NCBI GenBank assembly: GCA_964542645.1
Contig: CAZIUG010000008.1
Span: 596,507 to 660,506, forward strand
Reading direction: 5' to 3'
Length of the DNA: 64,000 bases
Source of the DNA: Moanibacter sp964542645
Lineage (GTDB): Bacteria; Verrucomicrobiota; Verrucomicrobiia; Opitutales; UBA2987
This document shows positions 7,372-16,293 of this stretch, in pieces. The notes beneath the pieces are model-generated. The model had not been told where the DNA came from. It ran no database searches and saw only the letters and a list, made by a program, of their open reading frames with translations. A program made the position numbers and the translations under genes. Positions within the stretch are counted from its first letter, which is position 1; every line of letters begins with the position of its first letter.

Positions 7372-8778
7372 ATGACTGACCCCGATAGCGACCGACGCAC
7401 CATACCTTCCGTCGATAAAATCATCCAGGCGCTTGCTTTCAGAGAGCTTCCGCACGAAATCGTTCTCTTCGTTGTTCGGGAGTATGTGAATATCATCCGA
7501 AAAAAGAGAAAGATTCCTGCTTTCGATTTGATCGTCACCCAGCTCAGAAAGGAACTCAGAGCTATCGAGCTGAGAAGGATAAAGCCTACTGTAAACGGAT
7601 CTGGCGTCATTCTTCATACCAATCTTGGACGTGCTCCTCTTGCACCTCAAGTTGTTCAGTATATGAGTGAAATCGGACAAACATATAGCAATCTTGAAAT
7701 GGATCTGCCCACTGGAAACCGAGGAAATCGAGGACAATATCTCGAGCTGTGCCTCTCTATTCTGTGCCGATCGGAGAGCGCAATCGTGGTTAACAACTGC
7801 GCTGCCGCTCTTATTTTAGTCATCCGACATTTCACATCGGGAGACCAGAAAAGCGTCATCATTTCAAGGGGAGAACTCATCCAGATTGGAGGCGGCTTCC
7901 GAATACCGGAGATCCTTGAGTCAAGTGGTGCCTACATCCGTGAAGTTGGAACTACCAACCGGACTACCGTAAAAGATTATGAAAGGGCAATCAACCGGGA
8001 TACAGCTCTCATACTCAAGGTGCATCGAAGCAATTTTGCTATGGAGGGTTTCGTCGAATCTCCGACAACGGAGAATATCAAACTATTGGCCAATACCTAT
8101 CGACTACCACTGATCGAAGACCTTGGTAGCGGGGCCCTAGTTGATACCGCTCAGAACACATCTCTGGAACACGAGCCCACTCCTGCCGAAGTGCTCCGCA
8201 AGGGTGTTGATTTGGTCTGCTTCAGTGGTGACAAGTTGATGGGTGGACCCCAGGCTGGCATAATAGCAGGGAAAGAAGTGATTGTCGATGCCCTCAAAAA
8301 GGAGCCTTTTTTTCGAGCCTTGCGCTCCGACAAACTTATTCTCGCAGCCCTGCAGTCCACTGCCGAACTCTACCTGCGCCAAAAGTCTAACAAAGAAATA
8401 CCGGTTTTCCAAATGCTTCATGATTCTGTTGCAAAGCTTCGGAAACGCGGGGAAAAAATCGCTCGAAGCCTAAAAGGCCTGCCGATCAAAATTCACATTA
8501 ACGATGGAGAATCACAAATCGGAGGAGGCGCCTTACCGAAGTCAAGCATACCATCGGTGACCATTGATTTAGCGCCGACATCAAAAAACCTCGAACTACT
8601 CACCTCTGAACTACGGCAGGGAACCCCCCCTGTCATAGGATATATCTCGAACCAGCATCTTCGCCTCGACTTACGTACAATCTTTGAAACTCAAGACGAA
8701 TCGCTTTCCTGCGCCATTCGGTCAGCACTAGAATCTAAGCCGACCTGGACTGAAAATTCAAAGCAAACTCCTGGTTAA
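7372..8778 (+). CDS. selA: L-seryl-tRNA(Sec) selenium transferase
   Basis: 468 residues, the standard SelA length. The PLP enzyme (homodecamer in studied species) converts Ser-tRNA(Sec) to Sec-tRNA(Sec) with selenophosphate. Visible: NGSGVILHTNLGRAPL (75-90), NLEMDLPTGNRGNR (107-120), VVNNCAAALIL (139-149) and the PLP-lysine motif FSGDKLMGGPQAG with Lys288. The ATG at 7372 has GAGGA 8 nt upstream. It is the first gene of a selA-selB unit with 15 nt between the genes, divergent from selD. Confidence 0.96.
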   Translation: MTDPDSDRRTIPSVDKIIQALAFRELPHEIVLFVVREYVNIIRKKRKIPAFDLIVTQLRKELRAIELRRIKPTVNGSGVILHTNLGRAPLAPQVVQYMSEIGQTYSNLEMDLPTGNRGNRGQYLELCLSILCRSESAIVVNNCAAALILVIRHFTSGDQKSVIISRGELIQIGGGFRIPEILESSGAYIREVGTTNRTTVKDYERAINRDTALILKVHRSNFAMEGFVESPTTENIKLLANTYRLPLIEDLGSGALVDTAQNTSLEHEPTPAEVLRKGVDLVCFSGDKLMGGPQAGIIAGKEVIVDALKKEPFFRALRSDKLILAALQSTAELYLRQKSNKEIPVFQMLHDSVAKLRKRGEKIARSLKGLPIKIHINDGESQIGGGALPKSSIPSVTIDLAPTSKNLELLTSELRQGTPPVIGYISNQHLRLDLRTIFETQDESLSCAIRSALESKPTWTENSKQTPG

Positions 8779-8793
8779 GTTCGGCAAATTCCT

Positions 8794-10740
8794 GTGACTA
8801 AACATAATTTAATCCTTGCAACCGCCGGTCATGTTGACCACGGAAAAAGCTCCTTGGTAAAAGCGTTATCGGGCGTGGATCCGGATCGCCTTCCTGAAGA
8901 AAAAAAAAGAGGTCTCACGATTGATCTCGGTTTCGCCTTTCTCGAGATCACGTCTCCTGAAGATCCTTCTGTCATCTTTAATCTTGGAATTGTCGATGTT
9001 CCCGGACACGAAGATTTCGTCAAGAATATGGTCGCTGGCGTTGGATCGATCGATCTCTGTCTTCTCGTGATCGCAGCTGACGACGGATGGATGACTCAAA
9101 CGGAAGAGCATCTCCAGATCCTTTCCTATCTTGGAATCTCACGTGGCGTTGTGGCACTATCCAAGTCAGACCTTGTGGATAAAACTAACACTGTGAAAAT
9201 CAATGAGATTAGAAAGAGACTAAACACGAGCCGCTTAGCTAAGGCTCCCATTGTAAGAACATCATCAGTAACCGGAGAGGGGATCGAAGACCTAAAGGTT
9301 GCCTTAGGAAGGGTCCTTAAAGACACCCCTCTACCACGAAATATTGGAAAGCCACGCTTACCCGTCGATCGCGTCTTTTCCATCCCGGGAATTGGGACAG
9401 TCGCCACCGGAACACTAACCGGTGGAACTTTGATTCGTGGCCAGCAAATTCTCATCCAACCCTCTGGCATCGAATCCCGAATTCGCAATATACAATCTGT
9501 AAAGCAACATCTCGAAGAGAGTCGGCCTGGCATGCGAACTGCCACCTGCCTGGCACACGTCTCTACGCCTGATTCACAAGGCCCAACAAAAATCCAAAGA
9601 GGTGATGTGGTAACCTTACCAGGACTAGGGAATCCCTCCCAAGCGGCCGATGCCCTCATTGAGCGATCTCCCGATTTCACCAGATCGCTACCAAAGGGAA
9701 GCCGTCATCTCACCGATGGAAGCCGCGTCCGAATCCACCACGGATGCAAAAATGTACCCGCAAGAATCCGATTTTTTGAGAAACAGGATCTTTCCCCAGG
9801 GCAAACCGCACTTGCCCAGCTTCGCCTAGAGTCCCCGCTTTTTCTTTTTGCAGGTGATCGATTTATTATTCGAGACTGGCCAGGGAAAACTACCGTTGGA
9901 GGAGGAGTTGTTCTTTACCCTCAATCCCGTCCCTACCTATTCCAAGATCGCGCTCATAAGAATTTCCTCGAAATACGTGCCAAGTCACTCGGAACATTAG
10001 ATCACTGGATCAACTCCCAGCTTCTGCGCGACCTAGCTATCTCGCCCACCGAAGTCTTGCTCCAATCCATCTTCAGTGCTGACGACATCGCCGAATCAAT
10101 TCGAGGACTAGTACAATCCGGAGCCGCCATACTCCTAGGACACCTATTTGTTGAAAGAAAATGGTGGGAAAAATTGTGCCACACCGCCTCCAAGGCCATT
10201 GACCAAGAACACCACACAAATCCGGAACGTGGGGGTCTCACGCTTAGTAGGCTCCGACGAGTCATCCGTATCGAGAATCTCCATAAAGATATATTCGAAG
10301 CATTGGTGGAAAGACTTCTTCGATCGGGATTTCAGAAACAGGGTATATTTCTCAAGAGAGATAATCACAAAATTGCACTTCCAGAACGCCTTAGGCCACT
10401 AGCAGATAAGATACGCAGCTCCCTCAATAACAAACCTCTGGAACCTCCATCGCGGAAAGAGTTGGCCTCTGATTCACACTATCTTGAAGCCCTCACTTTT
10501 CTTATTCAATCCAATGAAGTTGTCGAAGTCTCAGACAAGATAGTTATGTCGAGGTCTTCCTTCACTCTTGCAAAAGATAAAATCATAAATCTCATTCGTT
10601 TAAATGGTCCCTCGACTGTGAGCGAGATTCGCCTCACCCTCGGGACCAGTCGGCGAATTGCCTTACCTATCCTGGAGAAATTAGACCATGACGGCATCAC
10701 CCTGCGACAAGGAAACCAAAGAGTGCTTCGCCAACAATAA
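8794..10740 (+). CDS. selB: selenocysteine-specific elongation factor SelB
   Basis: 648 residues starting at a GTG. The N-terminal EF-Tu-like GTPase carries G1 AGHVDHGKSS (11-20), the switch region LTIDLGFAF, G3 DVPGHEDFV and G4 SKSD, followed by beta-barrel domains. The C-terminal third consists of winged-helix modules that bind the SECIS hairpin; the last, ending SEIRLTLGTSRRIALPILEKLD, is typical of WH4. It delivers Sec-tRNA to UGA codons marked by SECIS. It follows selA by 15 nt and is presumably co-transcribed. A likely client (selW) is about 4.5 kb upstream. Confidence 0.96.
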   Translation: MTKHNLILATAGHVDHGKSSLVKALSGVDPDRLPEEKKRGLTIDLGFAFLEITSPEDPSVIFNLGIVDVPGHEDFVKNMVAGVGSIDLCLLVIAADDGWMTQTEEHLQILSYLGISRGVVALSKSDLVDKTNTVKINEIRKRLNTSRLAKAPIVRTSSVTGEGIEDLKVALGRVLKDTPLPRNIGKPRLPVDRVFSIPGIGTVATGTLTGGTLIRGQQILIQPSGIESRIRNIQSVKQHLEESRPGMRTATCLAHVSTPDSQGPTKIQRGDVVTLPGLGNPSQAADALIERSPDFTRSLPKGSRHLTDGSRVRIHHGCKNVPARIRFFEKQDLSPGQTALAQLRLESPLFLFAGDRFIIRDWPGKTTVGGGVVLYPQSRPYLFQDRAHKNFLEIRAKSLGTLDHWINSQLLRDLAISPTEVLLQSIFSADDIAESIRGLVQSGAAILLGHLFVERKWWEKLCHTASKAIDQEHHTNPERGGLTLSRLRRVIRIENLHKDIFEALVERLLRSGFQKQGIFLKRDNHKIALPERLRPLADKIRSSLNNKPLEPPSRKELASDSHYLEALTFLIQSNEVVEVSDKIVMSRSSFTLAKDKIINLIRLNGPSTVSEIRLTLGTSRRIALPILEKLDHDGITLRQGNQRVLRQQ

Positions 10741-11140
10741 AAGACTGCCGTACCCTAGCCTATACTAATTAGCAAGATCTTGACTTTTTCATGACCCGCA
10801 TACGGGATATCGATATGAACAAATCTGATTCTGAAGGCATAGAAAATCTCAACCAGTACCCAGAGCCAGAGAAATTGATTCGACCTTTTAACCGAGTCAG
10901 TCTTTATGTTTTGCCTTCAATTCGCCTAAGCTACGGAGGAGTGCCCCTCCTCAGATAGTCACAGACGCACACTGCAAGCGTATGATAATAGAATCTTACC
11001 CCACCCGACTTCAGATAATCGACGAAAGCGCCTTATCGCCGACAAGTTTTTATTCTATGACTCTTAGGCCAACAGTCATCGATTTAAATGCCATTTGTTG
11101 TGTATTCGCTACTTTTAATTGATGATGATCTGGTAACTTT
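10741..11140. other. intergenic region between selB and the ThDP decarboxylase genes
   Basis: 400 bp without a recognised gene. A 55-codon ATG frame (10791-10958, plus strand) beginning MTRIRDIDMNKSD has no good ribosome site and no recognisable motif; I do not call it. Near its end is a 6-bp hairpin, GAGGAG/CTCCTC with a 5-nt loop (about 10937-10953). Confidence 0.4.
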
Positions 11141-11668
11141 ATGGCCTTCAAAATCTGCAATAGAGAGACTCCGGATGACGGGAGTCTGTTAAGTTTACGG
11201 TCGGAGAGAATAGTCCGAGCTCTTCTCGACATAGGAATGACTCATTCCGTGGGAGTACCGGATAATTCATCCAGGATGATTTTCGAATTATGTGATAAAA
11301 ATCCGAATGTACAGACTATTCTAGTTTGTCGTGAAGGAGAAGCCTGGTCGATCGCAAGCGGTCTCTGGATAGGAGGCGCAATTCCCATCGTAATTATCCA
11401 GAATACGGGTTTCTTCGAATCAGGGGATGCACTTAGAGGAACCGCAATTGAAATGGGTGTCCCACTTGTTGCCCTGCTGACCTATCGAGGATACCGATCA
11501 CTCGGAACCGAATCAGTCGATACTGCAGCATCATTTTTTGAACCGATGCTCAAGGCCTGGGGAATGCCCTATCACATACTCACTGCAGATACTGAGTCTA
11601 AGGTTTTCCGCACAGCCCAGAAAGAAGCAGAGGCGCTGAGAAAGCCAGTTGGGGTCCTTATGACATGA
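11141..11668 (+). CDS. ThDP-dependent decarboxylase, alpha (N-terminal/PYR) subunit, ComD type
   Basis: 175 residues resembling ComD, the alpha subunit of sulfopyruvate decarboxylase. The PYR domain is marked by VGVPDNSS, the activating Glu in REGEAWSIASG, the QNTGFFESGDALRG segment and GVPLVALLTYRGYRS. It overlaps the beta-subunit gene by 4 nt (ATGA), so the two are translationally coupled and form one enzyme. Family members decarboxylate sulfopyruvate or phosphonopyruvate to the aldehyde. The substrate cannot be told from sequence here, and no other coenzyme M or phosphonate genes lie close by. Confidence 0.82.
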   Translation: MAFKICNRETPDDGSLLSLRSERIVRALLDIGMTHSVGVPDNSSRMIFELCDKNPNVQTILVCREGEAWSIASGLWIGGAIPIVIIQNTGFFESGDALRGTAIEMGVPLVALLTYRGYRSLGTESVDTAASFFEPMLKAWGMPYHILTADTESKVFRTAQKEAEALRKPVGVLMT

Positions 11669-12246
11669 TGAATCGCTACTCATGTCTCACCGCGCTACAG
11701 AAACTGCGCCTCCCCAATACGGTAGTCGTGACTACGATGGGGAGTGCGGCTCCATGGAGTCATCTCTCGAACTCGAACCTGGATTTCCCCTCAGTTGGAA
11801 GCGCAATGGGGCATGCAGCGGATTTCGCTATGGGAATCGCCTTGGCCCAGCCAGAACGAAAGATTTGGGTGCTAAACGGAGACGGAAGTATGCTAATGTC
11901 TCTCGGAACCCTGGTAACAGTTGCACAAACCCCCCCCCCTAATCTGGTCATTTACGTAATACAGAACAACACCTACGAAGTGACTGGGAATCAGCTCATT
12001 CCGGGCGGAGATCGCCTATCCATGACAACGCTGGCTAAGGGCGCGGGGATCCTCCATGCCTACCAAATAGATTCGGTTAAAGGAATGAACGAAACATTAC
12101 CTGAAATCCTCGACCAGGAAGGTCCAATTTTCATCAATCTACTTGTCGAAACAGGACAGGAACCACCTCCAGCGCTTGATAGACCTCTCAAATTGGTAAG
12201 CTCCGAGTTTCGGGATACCCTAACCCGCTCCTCTAAAAAGCGATAG
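11665..12246 (+). CDS. ThDP-dependent decarboxylase, beta (C-terminal/PP) subunit, ComE type
   Basis: 193 residues. The PP domain binds ThDP-Mg through NGDGSMLMSLGTL ... IQNNTYEVTG (the GDG(x)nNN motif, with Asn-Asn kept) and carries VGSAMGHAADFAMGIALA. It is the partner of the preceding alpha subunit. A run of ten C (11930-11939) codes TPPP just before the conserved NLVIYVIQNN strand; a one-base slip would destroy the ThDP site. Two redox genes follow on the opposite strand (SDR, aldo/keto reductase) that could act on an aldehyde product, but this is only a context guess. Confidence 0.82.
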   Translation: MMNRYSCLTALQKLRLPNTVVVTTMGSAAPWSHLSNSNLDFPSVGSAMGHAADFAMGIALAQPERKIWVLNGDGSMLMSLGTLVTVAQTPPPNLVIYVIQNNTYEVTGNQLIPGGDRLSMTTLAKGAGILHAYQIDSVKGMNETLPEILDQEGPIFINLLVETGQEPPPALDRPLKLVSSEFRDTLTRSSKKR

Positions 12247-12433
12247 ATCTCAAGCATATTAGAATAGGATATGAGCTGCGCCAAGCTTTGCTCGGCAGAC
12301 AAGAAATTTTCTTCCCAAATGATTCCCATTTGCTATTCTGAGGGAATAGACTTCCAGCTCCATCGGAGCTCTTTTCCTTCCATCACCGCGACCAAATCTC
12401 CCCTTCGCTCTCTAATACCTTCCGGTTTTAACT

Positions 12434-13207
12434 TTAGATCTGAGCCAACCAGCCACCATCTACGGGCAGGGCAACTCCAGTGATCCACGACGCATCATCA
12501 GAGGCGAGAAAGACGGCCGCACGCCCAATATCCGTCGGATTTCCAAATCGTGGCAAGGGCGTCCTCAAACGACTGTTCTCAATATCTTCATCGGACAAGT
12601 AATCCTGAATCGGCGTCTCTATATAGCCCGGGCAAATTGCGTTTACAGTTACACTATCGGGAGCCAATTCTACAGCGATGTCTTTTGTAAGATTTACAAC
12701 TGCTGCTTTAGCCGAAGTATAGGGGGGACCGGCTCCCCCAGCAAACGCGTGGATCGAGGCAATATTAATGATCCTTCCTGCAGCTGAAGCCCTTAAAAAG
12801 GGAATGACGAACTTCATCGCCAAGAAAACCCCCTTCAGATTAACACCGGTCATGCGATCCCATTCCGCACTTGAGACATCCTGAATCCCTCCGGGATTAT
12901 AAATCCCAGCGTTATTTACGAGAATGTCAATCTGGCCAAAACGATTCAGCGTCTTTTGGATCATCTGCTCGATTGCAGAATCATCCCCCATATCAGCCTC
13001 AGCAAAACACGCCTCACCCCCTAAATCGGCTATGGTATCCGCAGTCGACCTCCGTTTTTTGGTTTCATGATATTTACCTCGCTTTGGCTCTTCTCGAATA
13101 TCTACCACACAGACCTTGGCCCCTTCTCGGGCAAACTCGAGAGCGATCCCTCGACCGATTCCAGAACTAGCTCCCGTCACGATTGCTACTCTACCGCCCA
13201 ATTTCAT
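12434..13207 (-). CDS. short-chain dehydrogenase/reductase
   Basis: 257 residues, classical SDR. NAD(P) motif TGASSGIGRG, NNAG, catalytic Ser in INIASIHA, YTSAK (Tyr-x3-Lys) and the C-terminal PVDGGW. VCVVDIR after strand 2 places an Asp where NAD(H)-preferring SDRs have one, so NAD is favoured. The sequence EEPKRGKYHETKKRRST around residues 42-58 is an insertion relative to most classical SDRs. The substrate is unknown. It is oriented towards the decarboxylase genes. Confidence 0.88.
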   Translation of the reverse strand: MKLGGRVAIVTGASSGIGRGIALEFAREGAKVCVVDIREEPKRGKYHETKKRRSTADTIADLGGEACFAEADMGDDSAIEQMIQKTLNRFGQIDILVNNAGIYNPGGIQDVSSAEWDRMTGVNLKGVFLAMKFVIPFLRASAAGRIINIASIHAFAGGAGPPYTSAKAAVVNLTKDIAVELAPDSVTVNAICPGYIETPIQDYLSDEDIENSRLRTPLPRFGNPTDIGRAAVFLASDDASWITGVALPVDGGWLAQI

Positions 13208-13485
13208 TACTCATCCGTATTAAAGCCCTTCCTTACTACCCCTAATTTTCACACTTTGTTAAATACATGCAGTGCCAGAAAATGAAGAGCCTACTCATAA
13301 AACGTATCAATCCCCCTGAAACCAAGGATCTACATGAGATAATGTTTCTTCATGATTTCCTTTCAATAAGAAATCACTGCAATCATCTACTCGCAAAGCA
13401 TCCAACGAGGCCAGTACTTGCTGAGAATCCTCATTTTATAATAGTCTTCAAGAATCCGACCGAAAATAAGATTCGTCCCTAGTCC

Positions 13486-14433
13486 TCAGTTCTGCGGAAA
13501 CTTCTCCAAGTATGCATCACTCGCAGCTTCGAGTCGCATCAACTGATCGACATTTAATTCGAGATCGCCAGCGATAGCAAAACCGGAAACCTGCTCTGCC
13601 TTGCGAGAACCAATAATAACTGTCCAAAGATTTGGCCTTGTAAGCACCCAAGAAAGGGCGACCGCAATTGGCTGCACCTCACATTCTACTGCAATTTCTT
13701 GTACAACCTCTAGGACCTTTAGAGACTCAGAAAAGCGCGGTTCTAGATAATGAGGATCCAATGATCGAGCAGGATAGCTTCTTGCCTCTGCATCCACCCG
13801 GCCAGCTAACAATCCTTTGCCAGTCGGGGAATAGGCAATATAGGCAAGACCGTGCCCTTCGCAGATCAAACGAGTTTCGCCATCATATCGCCGATCTAAC
13901 AAACTGTAAGGTACCTCGTTAAAAGAAAAGTGTCTTAAGCCATCGGCCAGCAGCGACAAGTCGTTTTTGTGGAAATTTGAAAGGCCGACTCGCGTAGCTT
14001 TCCCGCTCTCCACTAAGGAAACCATTAGATCACACAGTTGGGTGCTCTTGTAAGGCGAATCAAAGTTATCTCCCGGCCAATGCACTAGGTAGACGTCTAC
14101 ATAGTCTCTCTGGAGCGCATGTAAGGTCCCATCAAGTCGCTCCCTGTAGGCATCCATATCCAACTTCGCGTCGGGCCAAATCTTGGAGATGATAATCACA
14201 TCGTCCTTATTAGAACCCAGAGCCTTGCCCAATCGTTTTTCTGATTCTCCGTCACCATAGCCCTCCGCCGTGTCAAAAGCGGTAATGCCCGAGTCGAGAG
14301 CGGCTTTCACGACCCCATCGGCTGCTCCCTCAGAACAAATAGCTCCCCAGCCTTCACTCGGTGCAATCTGCCAACAACCAAAAGTGATCGCACTCCAGTC
14401 CTTTTCAATACCCTTGAATCGTCTGTAACGCAT
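13486..14433 (-). CDS. aldo/keto reductase
   Basis: 315 residues, AKR (beta/alpha)8 barrel. The catalytic tetrad is visible: Asp and Tyr in FDTAEGYGDGESE, Lys in IISKIWP and His in YLVHWPGD. The NADPH-binding end IIGSRKAEQV is present. The substrate cannot be predicted; some relatives act on sugars or aldehydes. It lies 16 nt downstream of the UVR-motif gene on the minus strand, so the two may share a transcript. Confidence 0.88.
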   Translation of the reverse strand: MRYRRFKGIEKDWSAITFGCWQIAPSEGWGAICSEGAADGVVKAALDSGITAFDTAEGYGDGESEKRLGKALGSNKDDVIIISKIWPDAKLDMDAYRERLDGTLHALQRDYVDVYLVHWPGDNFDSPYKSTQLCDLMVSLVESGKATRVGLSNFHKNDLSLLADGLRHFSFNEVPYSLLDRRYDGETRLICEGHGLAYIAYSPTGKGLLAGRVDAEARSYPARSLDPHYLEPRFSESLKVLEVVQEIAVECEVQPIAVALSWVLTRPNLWTVIIGSRKAEQVSGFAIAGDLELNVDQLMRLEAASDAYLEKFPQN

Positions 14434-14449
14434 TTGGCCAACCCCTAGA

Positions 14450-15208
14450 CTAGTTAAGGTCCCTTAATTGATCCCGTAAAACCGCAGCTTTTTCGTATTC
14501 TTCACGTTTTACCGCCTCGTCCAGTGCTTTTTGTAAAGCCTCTTTGGGATCCAAAGGCATTTTGTCCCGAACTTCCTGAGCCAGGTCTTTTAATGCCTGC
14601 CGGGACCTTTCTCTCTCACTATGGAATTCCTCCGAATCAACCTCTTCAAGATTCTCAATTTTATCTTCCGCTTCCAGAATTAGACGGAGAGCTACACTAA
14701 ATCTATTTTCCTGAACCTCCAGCATTACCCGGGCCACATAATGCATTCTAAGTATATAGGGCCACCACCTTTCGAGGTGTTGCCGATCCTCCCGGTGTGC
14801 TCCATACTCTTTTACGAAACGAAACACCTCCATATTACGTTCGGTATCTCGGACAACCCTGTCGTAATCCTTAATCTGCAAAAGGAAGACGTATCTCTCA
14901 TAGACCGTGAAACTCTCATCGAATATTTCTCGACAATCCTCGCGACTAAGAAGGAACTTCTCTATCGTCCTTTTATTGTTCTGGGATCCAGCAAGCTTCT
15001 CTTTGAAATGATCCATGACAAACTCTTTATCATATGGCCTCCTTCCATCGGGACGACCGTCAAGATCCATTTGAAGAATGCCTTGAAAAGCACCCTGTTC
15101 AATGCGTACCTGTATCTTCTCAACACCATTCGTATCCACGATCTTGCGCACGTTGTTCTGGCCGTCAAAAGGCCAAGACTTCAAAATCTCGGTTATTTCT
15201 TCGGACAT
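14450..15208 (-). CDS. UvrB/UvrC-motif protein of unknown role
   Basis: 252 residues. The C-terminus (about 218-250) is a UVR motif: ALDEAVKREEYEKAAVLRDQLRDL, the helical hairpin found in UvrB, UvrC, McsA and Clp proteins. The N-terminal half (about 15-100) has repeated acidic/basic strands without a recognised domain. A helical middle part with many charged residues follows. There are no Cys pairs, so it is not a McsA-type zinc protein. It probably mediates protein-protein contact. Confidence 0.7.
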   Translation of the reverse strand: MSEEITEILKSWPFDGQNNVRKIVDTNGVEKIQVRIEQGAFQGILQMDLDGRPDGRRPYDKEFVMDHFKEKLAGSQNNKRTIEKFLLSREDCREIFDESFTVYERYVFLLQIKDYDRVVRDTERNMEVFRFVKEYGAHREDRQHLERWWPYILRMHYVARVMLEVQENRFSVALRLILEAEDKIENLEEVDSEEFHSERERSRQALKDLAQEVRDKMPLDPKEALQKALDEAVKREEYEKAAVLRDQLRDLN

Positions 15209-15761
15209 AATATTCTTTGGATGCAGGGGGAATACAGATAGCCTTCGCCGTATGCCTTCCGATCCGATAGTTAAATTAAAGATTCAAGACCAAGAGGAAA
15301 CCGAAGACAAGGCCGAAGAGTGGATGGGAAACTCTAAAGTAAATCGAGAAATTCAAAAACAACATGCTATCCGGTTAGATTTATTAGAAAGAGTTCATCC
15401 TTGATGCTGAACTGTACTCAATATTGGTCACTGCGATCCTGCCTTGATCGATTCTCGGCCTTCCTATTTCGACTTGAAAAAGCTCAAGGTCCTCGTGCCG
15501 AACAAAGGTCTCGACAAACGAACCGGAGGGTGTGACCTCCGAGATTCCGGGAAAAAGTATGAAGTCATTGGATGTACTACTTTATTCTCGTTTTCTCCCA
15601 ATAAGCTACTCATCTCTGCCAATTACGATAAATCCAACTAAGCACCCTCCTACAGACTTGAAATCGTCGTCAAAACTCATTGTTACTCCCCTCTTCTTCT
15701 ACAAAAGCCTACGTTGAATTTAAATGATGCTAGCAATTTACAGTACCCCTTTCAATAGTTC
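15209..15761. other. intergenic region upstream of the symporter genes
   Basis: 553 bp without a firm gene. A 50-residue ATG frame (15252-15404, plus), hydrophilic and ending AIRLDLLERVHP, and a 65-codon frame (15444-15641, TTG start) are open, but neither has a recognised motif or clear ribosome site. The first could be a small real gene. Confidence 0.35.
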
Positions 15762-16283
15762 GTGAAAACAACCTCCCTACTTCTCCTTCTCCTTCTGAGC
15801 ATTGCCCTAGTGAGCGGTGCCATCATCGCTATCCCCGAATCCCCAAATGCTCACGGACAAGCTCACGAAGTATTTTCTACCATACATAGCGGTGGATCAG
15901 GACTGGAACGACACGGAAGCGTGCTTCTATTCGGATGGCTCCTTGGGCTTCTTGTAGTTGGTACCATTGTAACGGGGTTTGCCCTTGGACTCCAACGCAA
16001 CGAGAGAGTCGGCCCATTACGAACTTCTCTGACCATAGGAGCGATCATCTATGGAGTGCTTTTTTCCATCTTGTTTCTAACCTACTTTGGATACATCCAA
16101 GGGGATGATACACCACGGCTCTTCGGATTTCCCTTACCTACTGCGATTATGCTCTTCGCCCTCTGGCCAATGCCTGTCTACTTCATAGTTCTCTATGTTT
16201 GGGGATTTGACCGTTACATCGTAACTTCGCAGGACCTCGAAAGATTTAAAGAAACCCTCAATCGACGCCGTAAAGGCGATTAA
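15762..16283 (+). CDS. small integral membrane protein, putative partner of the symporter
   Basis: 173 residues from a GTG start. An N-terminal hydrophobic segment (LLLLLLLSIALVSGAII, perhaps a signal sequence) is followed by three further membrane segments around residues 50-75, 88-108 and 124-146, with a short charged cytoplasmic tail (NRRRKGD). No known family motif is recognised. It ends 10 nt before the sodium:solute symporter gene, in the arrangement seen for small accessory proteins of SSS transporters, so an auxiliary role is inferred. Confidence 0.6.
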   Translation: MKTTSLLLLLLLSIALVSGAIIAIPESPNAHGQAHEVFSTIHSGGSGLERHGSVLLFGWLLGLLVVGTIVTGFALGLQRNERVGPLRTSLTIGAIIYGVLFSILFLTYFGYIQGDDTPRLFGFPLPTAIMLFALWPMPVYFIVLYVWGFDRYIVTSQDLERFKETLNRRRKGD

Positions 16284-16293
16284 GGGCACTAAT

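Noticed and set aside
10791..10958. 55-codon ORF between selB and the ThDP decarboxylase.
   Set aside because: No Shine-Dalgarno, no recognised motif and no support from neighbours; mentioned only as part of the gap.
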